Shown: one piece after another, positions 8,734 through 18,142 of the stretch
How the letters are laid out: every line of letters begins with the position of its first letter
Position numbering within the stretch: the first letter of the stretch is position 1
Assembly: GCA_040081465.1 (NCBI GenBank)
Contig: JBEBGL010000009.1
Location: 34,483-98,482, forward strand
Reading direction: 5' to 3'
Length of the DNA: 64,000 nt
Source: UBA668 sp040081465
Lineage (GTDB): Bacteria; Actinomycetota; Acidimicrobiia; Acidimicrobiales; Ilumatobacteraceae
Made by a program: the position numbers and the translations under genes
The notes under the pieces: model-generated
The model's database searches: none
Told to the model about the DNA's origin: nothing
The model's input: only the letters and a program-made list of their open reading frames with translations

Positions 8734-9954
8734 TTAGGCAACGACGCGTTCAAGCGGCAACTGCAGCCGCTTCCACACGTCGACCAGTGCATCGGCGAGC
8801 AGGCTGGTGAGAGCCGCGTCGTGATGCGGTGTTGGCGTTATGCGCAGACGCTCGGTTCCCTTGTGCACGGTTGGGTAGTTGATCGGCTGGATATAGATGC
8901 CGTAATCGGCGAGCAGTAGGTCGGTCGCTTCCTTGCACTTGTCGGGGTCGCCGACGAACACCGGCACGATGTGGGTTTCGTTGTGCATGACCGGAAGCCC
9001 TGCAGCACCCAGCACCTGCTTGACCCGACGCACGTTCGCCTGATGGCGCTCGCGTTCGGCGTCTGACACCTTCAGGTGTCGCACAGCCGCAGTCGCCGCG
9101 GCACAAATCGCCGGCGGCAACGCAGTGGTGAAGATGAAACCCGGCGCGTAGCCGCGTAGCGCATCGATCACGCTGGAATCCGCAGCGATGTATCCCCCGA
9201 GGCAACCGAACGCCTTGGCCAACGTTCCTTCCAGAACGTCGACGCGATTCATCGCACCCTGATGCGCCGCCATGCCAGCGCCCCGCGGGCCGTACAACCC
9301 GACCGCATGCACTTCGTCGGCATATGTCATCGCACCGTAGCGATCGGCGAGGTCGCAGATCTGGCCGACGGGAGCAACATCGCCGTCCATCGAATACAGC
9401 GTCTCGAAGACGATCAGCTTCGGAACATTCGGATCAGCTGCTGCCAACAATTGCTCGAGATGTTGCATTTCGTTGTGTCGGAAGATGTGCTTGGTGGCTC
9501 CCGATTGGCGCACGCCCTCAATCATCGAGTTGTGGTTCATCGCATCGCAGAACAGCACGCAGTTCGGCATCAGCTTCGCCAGCGTCGAAATGCCCGTTTC
9601 GTTCGACACATATCCGGAGGTAAAGACGAGCGCAGCGGCCTTCCCGTGAAGATCAGAAAGTTCCCGTTCGAGACCGACCATCGGGTGATGCGAGCCGGCG
9701 ATGTTGCGGGTGCCGCCAGCGCCGGTGCCCATGCGGTTGGCGGTTTCGACCATGGCCGCAATCACATCGGGGTGCTGGCCCATGCCGAGGTAATCGTTTG
9801 AACACCAAACCACTACGTCGCGCGGACCGTCCGGCGAATGCCATGTGGCGTGTGGGAAACGCCCGGCTCGCCGCTCGAGATCGGCGAAAACTCGGTAACG
9901 GTGCTCGTCGTGCAGTCGATCTACTGCGGCGGTGAAGAAGGCGTCGTAATCCAT
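8734..9954 (-). CDS. hemA: 5-aminolevulinate synthase
   Basis: A 406-residue PLP enzyme that joins glycine and succinyl-CoA to form 5-aminolevulinate, the first step of the C4 (Shemin) route to tetrapyrroles. It is full length and colinear with alphaproteobacterial HemA, from MDYDAFFTAAVDRLHDEHRY through VVVWCSNDYLGMGQHP, FTSGYVSN, YADEVHAVGLYGPRGAG and the PLP lysine in EGTLAKAFG (K247), to QPINYPTVHKGTERLR. The usual NISGT stretch is NIAGS here. Most actinobacteria use the glutamyl-tRNA route, so transfer from an alphaproteobacterium is likely. No amide synthase or other partner for a secondary-metabolite role lies next to it. Confidence 0.88.
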   Translation of the reverse strand: MDYDAFFTAAVDRLHDEHRYRVFADLERRAGRFPHATWHSPDGPRDVVVWCSNDYLGMGQHPDVIAAMVETANRMGTGAGGTRNIAGSHHPMVGLERELSDLHGKAAALVFTSGYVSNETGISTLAKLMPNCVLFCDAMNHNSMIEGVRQSGATKHIFRHNEMQHLEQLLAAADPNVPKLIVFETLYSMDGDVAPVGQICDLADRYGAMTYADEVHAVGLYGPRGAGMAAHQGAMNRVDVLEGTLAKAFGCLGGYIAADSSVIDALRGYAPGFIFTTALPPAICAAATAAVRHLKVSDAERERHQANVRRVKQVLGAAGLPVMHNETHIVPVFVGDPDKCKEATDLLLADYGIYIQPINYPTVHKGTERLRITPTPHHDAALTSLLADALVDVWKRLQLPLERVVA

Positions 9955-9990
9955 CGAGTGGGGTTCCTCGCCGCGTCGGGCACAGCCAGA

Positions 9991-11184
9991 TCAGCGCAGC
10001 AGCGACGCTATCGCTCGGTTGAGCCTGCTGGCACCTTCGCGGAGCAGATCGACATCGAGCATGCTGAACGACAACCGAATGTGGCCAGCTGTGGGGGCGT
10101 CGACCATGAATGGGCGCCCATTCGACACAAGCACGCCTTCCTCGCGTGCCGCCGCCACGGCTTGATCCGACGAAATGCCTGCCGGAAGTGCGAGCCAAAG
10201 GAAGTAACCGCCGTCGGGAACCGAGAACTCGAACAGAGCCCGATCCAGAGCCCCCGCTAGTGCCGCACACCGCTGTGCGTATCGATGTTGGCCAGCGATC
10301 GCGAGCTTGTCGAAACGGCCGCTCACGATCAGTTCTCCCACAATCATCGCGGCGAAGTGATTTAGACCGCCGCCGGAATCCAGCAGTCCGCAATCGCCAA
10401 TCTGGTCGACTAGTTGGCGACCGCCCGTGAGGAATCCGACTCGCAAGCCAGGCGCTACCGACTTCGAGAACGATCCGAGCCGCACGACCGCGTCGCGGTC
10501 GCGGCTCCACATAGATGGTGGAGCTGTGGGCGCAGTATCGCGATATACGTCGTCTTCGACGATGAGGATTGACGAGTCGCCCGCGACTGCCAGCAGTTCG
10601 TCGATCCGACGAACTGGCAAGCAGCGCCCCGTCGGGTTGGCGAATGTCGGCACGAGGTACAGGAACATTCGCGTTCCTGGTTTCACCGCGGCCGCTTTCT
10701 GCTGCAGATCGGCGGCCGATGGTCCGTCTGCATCGCTCGTGAGGCCAACTACCTGCACGGCATGGTCCGCGAACATCCGAAGCGCTAAGAAATACGTCGG
10801 CTGCTCGACGAACACCACGTCACCCGGGCGTGCAAGCAGAGTCAGCAACAAGTCGAGGCCGCCGGAACTGCCGCCGGTAACCACGACTTCGTCAGCGACG
10901 ACTGCGGTGTCGGTGTGCGTGAGCAGGCTGGCGATGGCCGAGCGGGTGAACGCGGCTCCGCACGGCGCCCCATACGCCAGCGCTTGCCAACCGTGCGCCT
11001 CCAGCACTGACCGCGCGGCCTCGGCAATTGCTTCCGATGCGAGGGCCGACGGGTCGGGGTGGCCCCACGTCAGATCAATGACGCCGTCGGTGTGCTCGTA
11101 CTGCACATCGGCGAGGTTGTCGGACACCAGGTCGATGGCTGCCAGGTTTGCTAATGGGTGAACACTTGGTTGCGAAGTTGTCAC
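9991..11184 (-). CDS. PLP-dependent aminotransferase, class I/II (MocR/LysN-like)
   Basis: An aminotransferase of about 397 residues. Seen: the cofactor-binding VVTGGSSGGLDLLL, the PNPTG-equivalent VPTFANPTGR, VEDDVYRD (the PLP-pyridine Asp region) and the PLP lysine in LGSFSKSVAPGLRVG. It resembles the catalytic half of MocR regulators and 2-aminoadipate aminotransferases but has no winged-helix domain. The frame stays open to 11502 but would then run into the divergent ABC gene; I prefer the GTG at 11184, with GGAAG about 11 bases upstream. The amino acid substrate is unknown. It lies 36 bases upstream of hemA and may be cotranscribed with it. Confidence 0.85.
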   Translation of the reverse strand: MTTSQPSVHPLANLAAIDLVSDNLADVQYEHTDGVIDLTWGHPDPSALASEAIAEAARSVLEAHGWQALAYGAPCGAAFTRSAIASLLTHTDTAVVADEVVVTGGSSGGLDLLLTLLARPGDVVFVEQPTYFLALRMFADHAVQVVGLTSDADGPSAADLQQKAAAVKPGTRMFLYLVPTFANPTGRCLPVRRIDELLAVAGDSSILIVEDDVYRDTAPTAPPSMWSRDRDAVVRLGSFSKSVAPGLRVGFLTGGRQLVDQIGDCGLLDSGGGLNHFAAMIVGELIVSGRFDKLAIAGQHRYAQRCAALAGALDRALFEFSVPDGGYFLWLALPAGISSDQAVAAAREEGVLVSNGRPFMVDAPTAGHIRLSFSMLDVDLLREGASRLNRAIASLLR

Positions 11185-11239
11185 GGTGTCGAATACTTCC
11201 AGGAATCGCGCTAATGTCCGCGCAGCGACCGCGTTTCTG

Positions 11240-11252
11240 TGGTCGACGACCA
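11240..11252. promoter_or_regulatory. Small palindrome upstream of the ABC operon
   Basis: TGGTCG-A-CGACCA, a perfect 6-bp inverted repeat around one base, lies 15 bases before the ATG of the substrate-binding protein. A TAnnnT box (TAATGT, 11212-11217) upstream would put transcription start near 11224, so the palindrome would be in the leader or serve as an operator. A strong ribosome site, GGGGGAGG, follows at 11253-11260. Confidence 0.25.
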
Positions 11253-11266
11253 AGGGGGAGGCCTGA

Positions 11267-12949
11267 ATGGCCGAGCAAGCCAAGAAGATTTGGGTCCCGA
11301 AGAACTCCGTCAACCGACGCCAGTTCATCGTGGGCTCAAGTGCCGCCGCAACCGCGCTCACACTCGCGGCCTGCAGCGACGACAAGAAGACAACGTCGAA
11401 CACCGACGCTCCGGGAACCACTACGGGCGGCGGCGGCGACACAACATTGCCACCGGTCAAGTCCGGCGGCATCCTGCGCGTAGGCACGCTCGGCGGCGCC
11501 AACGACCTGATGGACGGTCAGCAGATCATTTCCAAGGCCGACATCGTGCGTACGGTCACGGGTTGGGAGTCGTTGCTGAACTTCGACCCCGACTACAACG
11601 TGGTCAACACCTACGGTCTCGCCGAGGAAGTCGAAGCAGTGGCTGCCGACAACTACATCATCCATCTGCGTCAGGGTGTGTTGTTCCATGACGGCAAAGA
11701 GATGACAGCCGACGACTTGGTGTACTCGTTCCAGCGCCTGCTCGACCCAGACCTCGCGGTCTTCGGTGGTTCTGCGCTGCGTCCGATTCTCTCGTTCGAT
11801 GGCGTGACCAAGCTCGATGACTACACGGTCGAGGTGCAATTGCTGCAGCTCGTCTCGAACTTCACCGAGGGCCTCTGCGCCTACACAAGCTGCGTCGTGC
11901 CGGTTGGCTACAACCGCTTCGACGGCGACCCCAGCACCCAAATCGGCACTTCCGCTTACAAGTTGGAAGAGTTCGAAGTTGGCGTGCAGTCGATCCACTC
12001 ACGCTTCGCCGATCACTGGCGTGGCGGAGCAAGCTTCGACGAAGTGCACATCATCGACTTCGCCGATGGCGACGCGATGATCAACGCACTCATCGCCGAT
12101 CAGATCGACGTCGCTGGCGACATTCCGGCAACAGCAGTCGAGACACTCGAAAGCTCAGGCTTCGGCGTGCTCAACTCTGCTGGTGGCGGCTGGCTCACCA
12201 TCTTCATGGCAGTCGACATCGCACCGTTCGACGACGTTCGCGTCCGTCAGGCCATGCGCCTGATGGTCGACCGTCAGCAAATGGTCGATCAAGTGCTCGC
12301 CGGTTTTGGCAGCATCGCCAACGACCTGTACAGCCCGCTCGACAGTGCCTACATCGGCGACGAGCTGCCCCAGCGCGATCAGGACATTCCTGCCGCCATG
12401 GCGTTGCTCGAAGAAGCCGGATTGGCTGGCATGGAAGTCGACCTGCTTGCTCCGAACGACACCGCCGGCTTGCCGGAACTGATCCAGGCGTTCTCGACGA
12501 TGGCGGCAGATGCTGGCATCACCGTCAACGCTGTGGTCATGGACGGCTCGTACTGGGGCGACGAGTACCTGAAGCGCCCATTCGGCGTGGACTACTGGGG
12601 TACCCGTAACTTCCTCGCGCAGGTTGCCGCAAGCAGCTTGCCGACGGCGCCGTACCCGGACGATCACTGGCCGAACGGCACCCTCGACGGTCCGCAGGTG
12701 CGCCCCGAGTCGACCTTCTTGGCCGACTACAACGCAGCTGTTGCTGAAGTCGATCCGGTCGCTCGCAAGGTGATCACCGACAAGATGCAGACAGAGCTCT
12801 ACGAAGAGGGCGGACTTATCATCCCGTTCTTCTCGAACCAGCTCGACGGGTTCAACACCCGTGTCGTCGGTTTGGTCGAGAGGGCAAACACTCTCAACCT
12901 CGACCACTACGGTCGCGGTTGGCAGGATCTGTCCTTCGCAGCCGACTGA
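11267..12949 (+). CDS. ABC transporter substrate-binding lipoprotein (family 5, peptide/opine type)
   Basis: A 560-residue extracellular solute-binding protein. The N-terminus has a twin-arginine-like NRRQFIVGS (R18, R19) followed by a hydrophobic run and a lipobox LAAC with C36, so it is probably exported folded and lipid-anchored. A Thr/Gly-rich linker follows. The SBP_bac_5 landmarks are present (LRQGVLFHDGKEMTADDLVYSFQ; VRQAMRLMVDRQQMVDQVL). The family carries oligopeptides, nickel, opines and other small solutes. The ATG at 11267 has GGGGGAGG just upstream. It is the first gene of a five-gene operon, separated from the permeases by a hairpin. Confidence 0.92.
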   Translation: MAEQAKKIWVPKNSVNRRQFIVGSSAAATALTLAACSDDKKTTSNTDAPGTTTGGGGDTTLPPVKSGGILRVGTLGGANDLMDGQQIISKADIVRTVTGWESLLNFDPDYNVVNTYGLAEEVEAVAADNYIIHLRQGVLFHDGKEMTADDLVYSFQRLLDPDLAVFGGSALRPILSFDGVTKLDDYTVEVQLLQLVSNFTEGLCAYTSCVVPVGYNRFDGDPSTQIGTSAYKLEEFEVGVQSIHSRFADHWRGGASFDEVHIIDFADGDAMINALIADQIDVAGDIPATAVETLESSGFGVLNSAGGGWLTIFMAVDIAPFDDVRVRQAMRLMVDRQQMVDQVLAGFGSIANDLYSPLDSAYIGDELPQRDQDIPAAMALLEEAGLAGMEVDLLAPNDTAGLPELIQAFSTMAADAGITVNAVVMDGSYWGDEYLKRPFGVDYWGTRNFLAQVAASSLPTAPYPDDHWPNGTLDGPQVRPESTFLADYNAAVAEVDPVARKVITDKMQTELYEEGGLIIPFFSNQLDGFNTRVVGLVERANTLNLDHYGRGWQDLSFAAD

Positions 12950-12968
12950 GCAATCCGAACACCGCTGC

Positions 12969-13000
12969 ACGGCAGGCCATCCATCGGGATGGCCTGCCGT
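12969..13000 (+). terminator. 14-bp inverted repeat between binding protein and permease
   Basis: A perfect 14-bp stem, acggcaggccatcc (12969-12982), with a 4-base loop, lies 20 bases after the stop of the binding protein. No T-run follows. Such hairpins commonly act as partial terminators or mRNA-stability elements that keep binding protein in excess over the membrane subunits. Confidence 0.6.
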
Positions 13001-13048
13001 GTCGCATTGGTAGATAGTTATTCGCCGATCACGCAGGGGGGGGTGTCG

Positions 13049-14017
13049 ATGTCGAATCGTTTGGGACTCGCGAAGTTCATAGGTCGGCGCCTGCTCTTCG
13101 GCGTTGTCACGTTGTTCCTTGTTTCCATCTTCATTTTCGTCGCGACGCAAGCGCTGCCGAGCGATGCCGCACAAACCGTTCTCGGGCGCAACGCGACACC
13201 CGCGAGCCTCGATCACTTGCGCAAGGAACTTGGGCTCGATCGGCCGCTGCTCAATCAATACTTCGGGTGGCTTTGGGGAATCGTGCGCGGCGACCCGGGC
13301 AACTCAACCGCCACCGGTGTCCCAATTCTGGAGTACATCGACGACCGAGTCGTCAACTCGCTGTTCCTCCTCACGTTGGCCTCTGCGGTCTCAATTCCGC
13401 TGTCGCTGTTCATCGGCGCAGTTCAAGCTCGCTACCGCGACGGCAAGTTCGACCAGGTGTCGTCATTCTCGATGCTCGGCCTCGCATCGATTCCCGAGTT
13501 CGTGATCGGCGTCATCCTCGTCATCGTCTTCTCCACGGTGCAGTGGAAACTGCTGCCAGCGGTGGCGCAGTTCGGCACCGACAAGCCGTGGCAACACATG
13601 GACCAAATGGTGTTGCCTACCGTCACGTTGGTGCTCGGCGCTGTTCCATACATATCGCGCGTCACGCGCGCAGCGCTCATCGAGGTGCTCGACAGCGATT
13701 ACGTCGAGATGGCCAGACTGAAGGGTGCACCCGAACGCACAGTGTTGTGGCGCCACGCAATGCCCAACTCGCTCGGCCCCGTCTTCCAGGTCATCGCACT
13801 CAACATTGCGTACTTCGCCGCCGGCGTCATCGTCGTCGAGTTTCTGTTCAACTTCCCCGGTATCGGCGGCGCTTTGTCGGCTGCGGTCGGTAGCCGCAAC
13901 ATTCCGGTGATCCAGTTCCTCGTGATGATCCTGGCCACTGTGTATGTGGTGGTCAATCTGGTCGCCGACGTAGCGACCATCCTCGTCACTCCCCGCCTGC
14001 GAACGAGGGTGTCATGA
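13049..14017 (+). CDS. ABC transporter permease, DppB type
   Basis: A 322-residue inner-membrane permease with about six membrane segments. The N-terminal GRRLLFGVVTLFLVSIFIF segment and the cytoplasmic EAA loop (EMARLKGAPERTVLWRH) are characteristic of DppB/OppB. I chose the ATG at 13049, preceded by a run of eight G (13036-13043); a GTG two codons earlier is also possible. Its 3' end overlaps the next permease by 4 bases (ATGA). Together with the DppC-like subunit it forms the channel. Confidence 0.92.
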   Translation: MSNRLGLAKFIGRRLLFGVVTLFLVSIFIFVATQALPSDAAQTVLGRNATPASLDHLRKELGLDRPLLNQYFGWLWGIVRGDPGNSTATGVPILEYIDDRVVNSLFLLTLASAVSIPLSLFIGAVQARYRDGKFDQVSSFSMLGLASIPEFVIGVILVIVFSTVQWKLLPAVAQFGTDKPWQHMDQMVLPTVTLVLGAVPYISRVTRAALIEVLDSDYVEMARLKGAPERTVLWRHAMPNSLGPVFQVIALNIAYFAAGVIVVEFLFNFPGIGGALSAAVGSRNIPVIQFLVMILATVYVVVNLVADVATILVTPRLRTRVS

Positions 14018-14940
14018 CAATCATCTCCGACGCCGAAGACAACCTCGACGGCGCACTGCCGTTGCCGCAGAAGCCGTTTCGGCCGCCTGGCGTCATGCGC
14101 GTCGCGCTGCGCATGTGGCGTACTCGATTCGGGTTGCTGCTCACCACCGCCTTGGTGTGCTTTGCCTTCTTCGGTCGCTACTTCGCCCCTTACGACGAAG
14201 ATCAGTTCATCGGTGTCGCGATGCAGGCAGCCGATTCCGACCAACTGCGTGAACCGTCACTGTTTGGTTCCGGAAAACTCGGTTTCGATATATGGACGCG
14301 CTTCTTGTACGGCGGCAGGCCGATCTTGATCACGGCGTTCCTGGCGACACTGCTCGCGCTCATTCTCGGCACGATCATCGGCCTGATCGCCGCGTACAAC
14401 CGCGGCAAGCTCGACGATCTGCTGATGCGCGGGATGGACGTGATCCTCGCGTTCCCGCAAATCATCCTCGCCCTTGTCGTGATCGCAATGTTCGGTGCAA
14501 CCAACGAGCTGATCATCCTCACAGTCGGACTCTCCACCACGCCACGCATCGCGCGCATCGTCCGCGGCTCGGCCGTTGCCGTTGTCGAGCGCGACTTCGT
14601 TGCCGCGTCGGAAGCATTGGGCGAACCTCGATGGCGAATACTTAAAGACGAGCTGCTTCCAAACATCACGGCTCCCTTGCTCGTGGAAGCAAACTTGCGG
14701 CTCACTTTCTCAATCGGCGTCATCGCCGGTATTGCGTTCCTCGGGTTCACTGCCGACCCGATCGCCGCCAACTGGGGCTTAATGATCAACGAGCATCGTG
14801 GAGGCTTGGTCGGCGATCAGCCGTGGGGGACGACTCTGCCGGTGATCGCGATCGCACTGCTCACCATCGGAACCGGTCTCATTGGCGACGGCTTGTCGCG
14901 CGCTGCGGGTGGCGTCGACCGTCAGCGAGGTGACGCATGA
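14014..14940 (+). CDS. ABC transporter permease, DppC type
   Basis: A 308-residue permease with the N-terminal OppC-like segment (FGLLLTTALVCFAFFGRYFA) and the EAA loop EALGEPRWRILKDELLPN. It pairs with the DppB-like subunit. It overlaps its neighbours by 4 bases at each end, indicating translational coupling and equal stoichiometry. Confidence 0.92.
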   Translation: MTIISDAEDNLDGALPLPQKPFRPPGVMRVALRMWRTRFGLLLTTALVCFAFFGRYFAPYDEDQFIGVAMQAADSDQLREPSLFGSGKLGFDIWTRFLYGGRPILITAFLATLLALILGTIIGLIAAYNRGKLDDLLMRGMDVILAFPQIILALVVIAMFGATNELIILTVGLSTTPRIARIVRGSAVAVVERDFVAASEALGEPRWRILKDELLPNITAPLLVEANLRLTFSIGVIAGIAFLGFTADPIAANWGLMINEHRGGLVGDQPWGTTLPVIAIALLTIGTGLIGDGLSRAAGGVDRQRGDA

Positions 14941-16748
14941 GTACCACGACGGTTCAAGCGGTGACCATCAAGGATCTACGCATCGACGTCGTGAGCAACG
15001 GAAACGACATCGTCGACGAGGTCAATCTCTCCATCGCCCCTGGCGAAATTTTAGGGTTGGTGGGCGAATCCGGATCAGGCAAGACCACGGTCGGGCTCAG
15101 CGTGCTGGGCCATGCTCGGCGAGGCGTGCGACTGGCCGGCGGGTCGGTGCACATCGGCGATTCTTCGATGCTCGAACTCGACGACAAGGCACTGCGCCAA
15201 GCTCGCGGGCACCTGGTCAGCTATGTGCCGCAAGATCCGTCCACAGCACTCAACCCTGCGCTTCGTATCGAGACACAGTTGATGGAGGTCATGGAGTTCC
15301 ACGGTTTCGGCGACACCGACGAAGCGCGTCGCGCTCGCGCAGTCGAGGTGATGGGCGAGGTGCTGCTGCCTGGCACGCGCGAGTTCATGCGTCGCTACCC
15401 CCACCAACTGTCCGGCGGCCAGCAGCAGCGCGTCGGATTGGCGATGGCGTTCGCGTGTCGCCCGTCGGTGATCGTGCTCGACGAACCGACAACCGGTCTC
15501 GACGTCAGCACGCAGTCTCATGTGCTCACGACTATTCGAGCCCTCACCACCGAGCACAAGGTGGCGGCGCTGTACGTCACGCACGACCTTGCCGTGGTCG
15601 CAAACCTTGCCGACCGCGTTGCCGTGATGTACGCCGGGCGCATTGTCGAGCAAGGGCCGACGCGCACCATCTTCGACGACCCGCAACACCCATACACGCG
15701 CTATCTCACAGCCGCGGCACCCGATATCAGCGGCGACCACGTCATCGTCGGCCTACGCGGTCGCGCGCCGTCGCCGGGCAAACGGCCCGTCGGCTGCGCC
15801 TTCGCGCTGCGCTGCGAACTCGCCATCGCCGAATGCCATGCCGCTTTTCCCGCGGTTACCGAGGTCGCGGCCGATCACAGCGTTCGCTGCTTCCGCCCCG
15901 GCGCGGTTCCCGACCGCACGTTGGCCAAGGGCGTGCAATTCGGATCCTCGTCTACCGAAGGCATCGCCCTCGCGTTGCGCAATGTGTCCGCTTCGTACAC
16001 GGGCCACCAAGTTGTTCACGACGTCAACTTCGAAGTTCACCAGGGTGAATGCGTCGCATTGGTCGGCGAATCCGGCTCGGGCAAGACAACGTTGTCGCGG
16101 GCTATCGGCGGCCTGCACCGCGAATGGACCGGCGAGATCATTCTCAACGGATCGCCGATGGAGCGGTCGTCTCGCGATCGCCCAACCGCTCAGCGACTCT
16201 CGATTCAATACGTGTTCCAGAATCCGTACAGCTCACTGCACCCCCGACGCAGTGTCGGCGACTCTGTCGCTCGTCCGTTGCGCGTAGCCGGGGTCGGCAA
16301 GCACGAGGCACAACGCACCGTCGGCGAGATGCTCGAGAAGGTCTCGCTCAACGCCGGCTTCGCCTCCCTATATCCCGATCAGCTCAGCGGCGGCGAGCGC
16401 CAACGCGTTGCAATCGCACGATCGCTAGTTAGTCGGCCATCGGTGCTGATCTGCGACGAAGTCACATCGGCGCTCGATGTGCTGGTTCAGGCGGCCGTCA
16501 TCGAGTTGTTGTTGCAGTTGCAGCGAGATCTCGGGCTGGCGATGTTGTTCGTCACTCACAACCTGCCGCTAGTGCGCTCGCTCGCGCAGCGCGTGGCAGT
16601 CATGGCGGACGGCAAGATCGTCGAGTTCGGTCCCACCGACCATGTGCTGGCAAAGCCAACCGAGGAATACACGAAGCGCCTGCTCGCCGACACACCGTCG
16701 ATCACACAGGCACTCACCTCCGGGGCGCTCGCAACCAAGAAGCGCTGA
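14937..16748 (+). CDS. ABC transporter ATP-binding protein, DppD-DppF fusion
   Basis: A 603-residue protein with two complete ATPase domains that powers the transporter. Domain 1: Walker A GESGSGKT (43-50), signature LSGGQQQRV (158-166), Walker B VIVLDE (178-183), then the C-terminal OppD/F extension with cysteines (CAFALRCELAIAEC) that in some relatives binds an iron-sulfur cluster. Domain 2: Walker A GESGSGKT (377-384), LSGGERQRV and VLICDE. All catalytic residues are intact. It overlaps the permease by 4 bases and the oxidoreductase by TGATG. Confidence 0.93.
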   Translation: MSTTTVQAVTIKDLRIDVVSNGNDIVDEVNLSIAPGEILGLVGESGSGKTTVGLSVLGHARRGVRLAGGSVHIGDSSMLELDDKALRQARGHLVSYVPQDPSTALNPALRIETQLMEVMEFHGFGDTDEARRARAVEVMGEVLLPGTREFMRRYPHQLSGGQQQRVGLAMAFACRPSVIVLDEPTTGLDVSTQSHVLTTIRALTTEHKVAALYVTHDLAVVANLADRVAVMYAGRIVEQGPTRTIFDDPQHPYTRYLTAAAPDISGDHVIVGLRGRAPSPGKRPVGCAFALRCELAIAECHAAFPAVTEVAADHSVRCFRPGAVPDRTLAKGVQFGSSSTEGIALALRNVSASYTGHQVVHDVNFEVHQGECVALVGESGSGKTTLSRAIGGLHREWTGEIILNGSPMERSSRDRPTAQRLSIQYVFQNPYSSLHPRRSVGDSVARPLRVAGVGKHEAQRTVGEMLEKVSLNAGFASLYPDQLSGGERQRVAIARSLVSRPSVLICDEVTSALDVLVQAAVIELLLQLQRDLGLAMLFVTHNLPLVRSLAQRVAVMADGKIVEFGPTDHVLAKPTEEYTKRLLADTPSITQALTSGALATKKR

Positions 16749-18142
16749 TGGGCACGCAGCGCCCGAACTTGGGCACAATCACCGAGGCAGCGCGCACGGT
16801 CGACGTCATTCACGAGACCGACGTTCTCGTCGTCGGATCTGGTCCAGCCGGTCTTGCGGCCGCGCTCGCTGCCGCCCGCGCTGGCGTCGATGTAACGATG
16901 GTCGAGCGCTACGGCTGCTTTGGCGGCAACATAACGGCGGTCGGCGTTGAGGGAATGGCGTGGTATCGCCACGAGCAGACGGTCGAAGCCAATGGCATTG
17001 GGCGCGAATTCGAAACCCGCGCCTTCGAGATGGGCGCGGCTGTGCAGGAGAGCCAGTCGCAGTCATACGAACTCGACGCAGAAGGCTTCAAGGTTGTCGC
17101 CGATCGAATGGTCGAAGAGTCCGGCATGCGGGCGATGTTGCACCGCACCTTCGTCGCGCCGATCATGGAAGGCGACGCAGTGGTTGGAATCATCACCGAG
17201 TCGAAGGCAGGCCGCGAAGCGATCCGTGCCCGCCGCGTGATCGACGCGTCAGGCGATGCCGACGTGGCGTTCCGCGCTGGCGCGCCGACGCATCACACAC
17301 CGCGAGAGAAGATGATGGCTGCGTCCGTCATGTTCCATATCTCCGGCGTCGACAAGAAGGCCTTCATCGAAGGCATCAAGGCCGACCCGCAGACGTACAA
17401 GGACTGGGGCAGCGACGGCGGCGGTGACGAGTGGAACATCGAGACGGGCGGCAAGGAAGACGACATGTTCTCGCCGTTCTTGAAGAAGCCCTTTCAACGT
17501 GCGATTGCCGACGGTCTGATTCCTGCGCACCTCACCACGCTGGCGGGAACATGGGGCGCCGTTCACGACACCGGCGAACTGACTTACATGAACCTGGTGC
17601 ACCTAGACAACATCGATGGCACCGACCCTGACGACCTGACTCGCGGCGAGATCGAGGGACGGCGGCAAGCGATGTATGCGCTCGATGCGCTGCGTGCGTA
17701 CACGGCCGGCTGCGAAGGCGCGCGGCTGCGCAACTTCGGCATGACGTTAGGTGTTCGCGACACGCGCAAGATCGACGCGCAGTACAACATGACCGAGCAC
17801 GACGTGCGCGAGCAAGCGCGCTTCGAAGACAGCATCGGCATCTATCCCGAGTTCATCGACGGCTACGGAATCCTGATACTTCCCACGACCGGTCGCTACT
17901 TCCATCTCCCCTACCGCAACCTGCTTCCGAAGGGCGTGCGCAATCTGCTTGTCGCCGGTCGTAGCTCGGGTGGCGACCGCGTCTCGCACGCGGCGACGCG
18001 CAACATGTCGTGCTGCGCGGTGCTTGGCCAAGGCGCAGGCATCGCCGCCGCCCGCTCGATTCACGACGGCTGCGAGTTGAACGACGTCGACATCACTGCG
18101 GTGCAGAAGGAACTCGACCGCCAGGGAGTCCGTTTCACCTAG
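16748..18142 (+). CDS. FAD-dependent oxidoreductase (FAD_oxidored type)
   Basis: A 464-residue flavoprotein. The N-terminal Rossmann motif is VLVVGSGPAGLAAALAAARAG (GxGxxG at G30, G32, G35) with an acidic end of strand 2 (VERYG). YGCFGGNITAVG resembles the FAD-contact region of succinate-dehydrogenase/GidA-like proteins. The C-terminal AGRSSGGDRVSHAATRNMSC is the second FAD contact. The substrate is unknown. As the last gene of the ABC operon (TGATG junction) it most likely oxidises the imported compound. Its end overlaps the convergent PdxA-like gene by 4 bases. Confidence 0.88.
   Translation: MGTQRPNLGTITEAARTVDVIHETDVLVVGSGPAGLAAALAAARAGVDVTMVERYGCFGGNITAVGVEGMAWYRHEQTVEANGIGREFETRAFEMGAAVQESQSQSYELDAEGFKVVADRMVEESGMRAMLHRTFVAPIMEGDAVVGIITESKAGREAIRARRVIDASGDADVAFRAGAPTHHTPREKMMAASVMFHISGVDKKAFIEGIKADPQTYKDWGSDGGGDEWNIETGGKEDDMFSPFLKKPFQRAIADGLIPAHLTTLAGTWGAVHDTGELTYMNLVHLDNIDGTDPDDLTRGEIEGRRQAMYALDALRAYTAGCEGARLRNFGMTLGVRDTRKIDAQYNMTEHDVREQARFEDSIGIYPEFIDGYGILILPTTGRYFHLPYRNLLPKGVRNLLVAGRSSGGDRVSHAATRNMSCCAVLGQGAGIAAARSIHDGCELNDVDITAVQKELDRQGVRFT

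Noticed and set aside
9653..10510. A 285-codon arginine-rich frame across hemA and the aminotransferase
   Set aside because: It overlaps two well-supported genes in another frame of the same strand and shows the arginine/serine-rich composition typical of shadow frames.
11185..11502. Longer start of the aminotransferase
   Set aside because: The extra 106 codons would run antisense through the signal peptide of the ABC binding protein, which has a strong ribosome site at 11253-11260.
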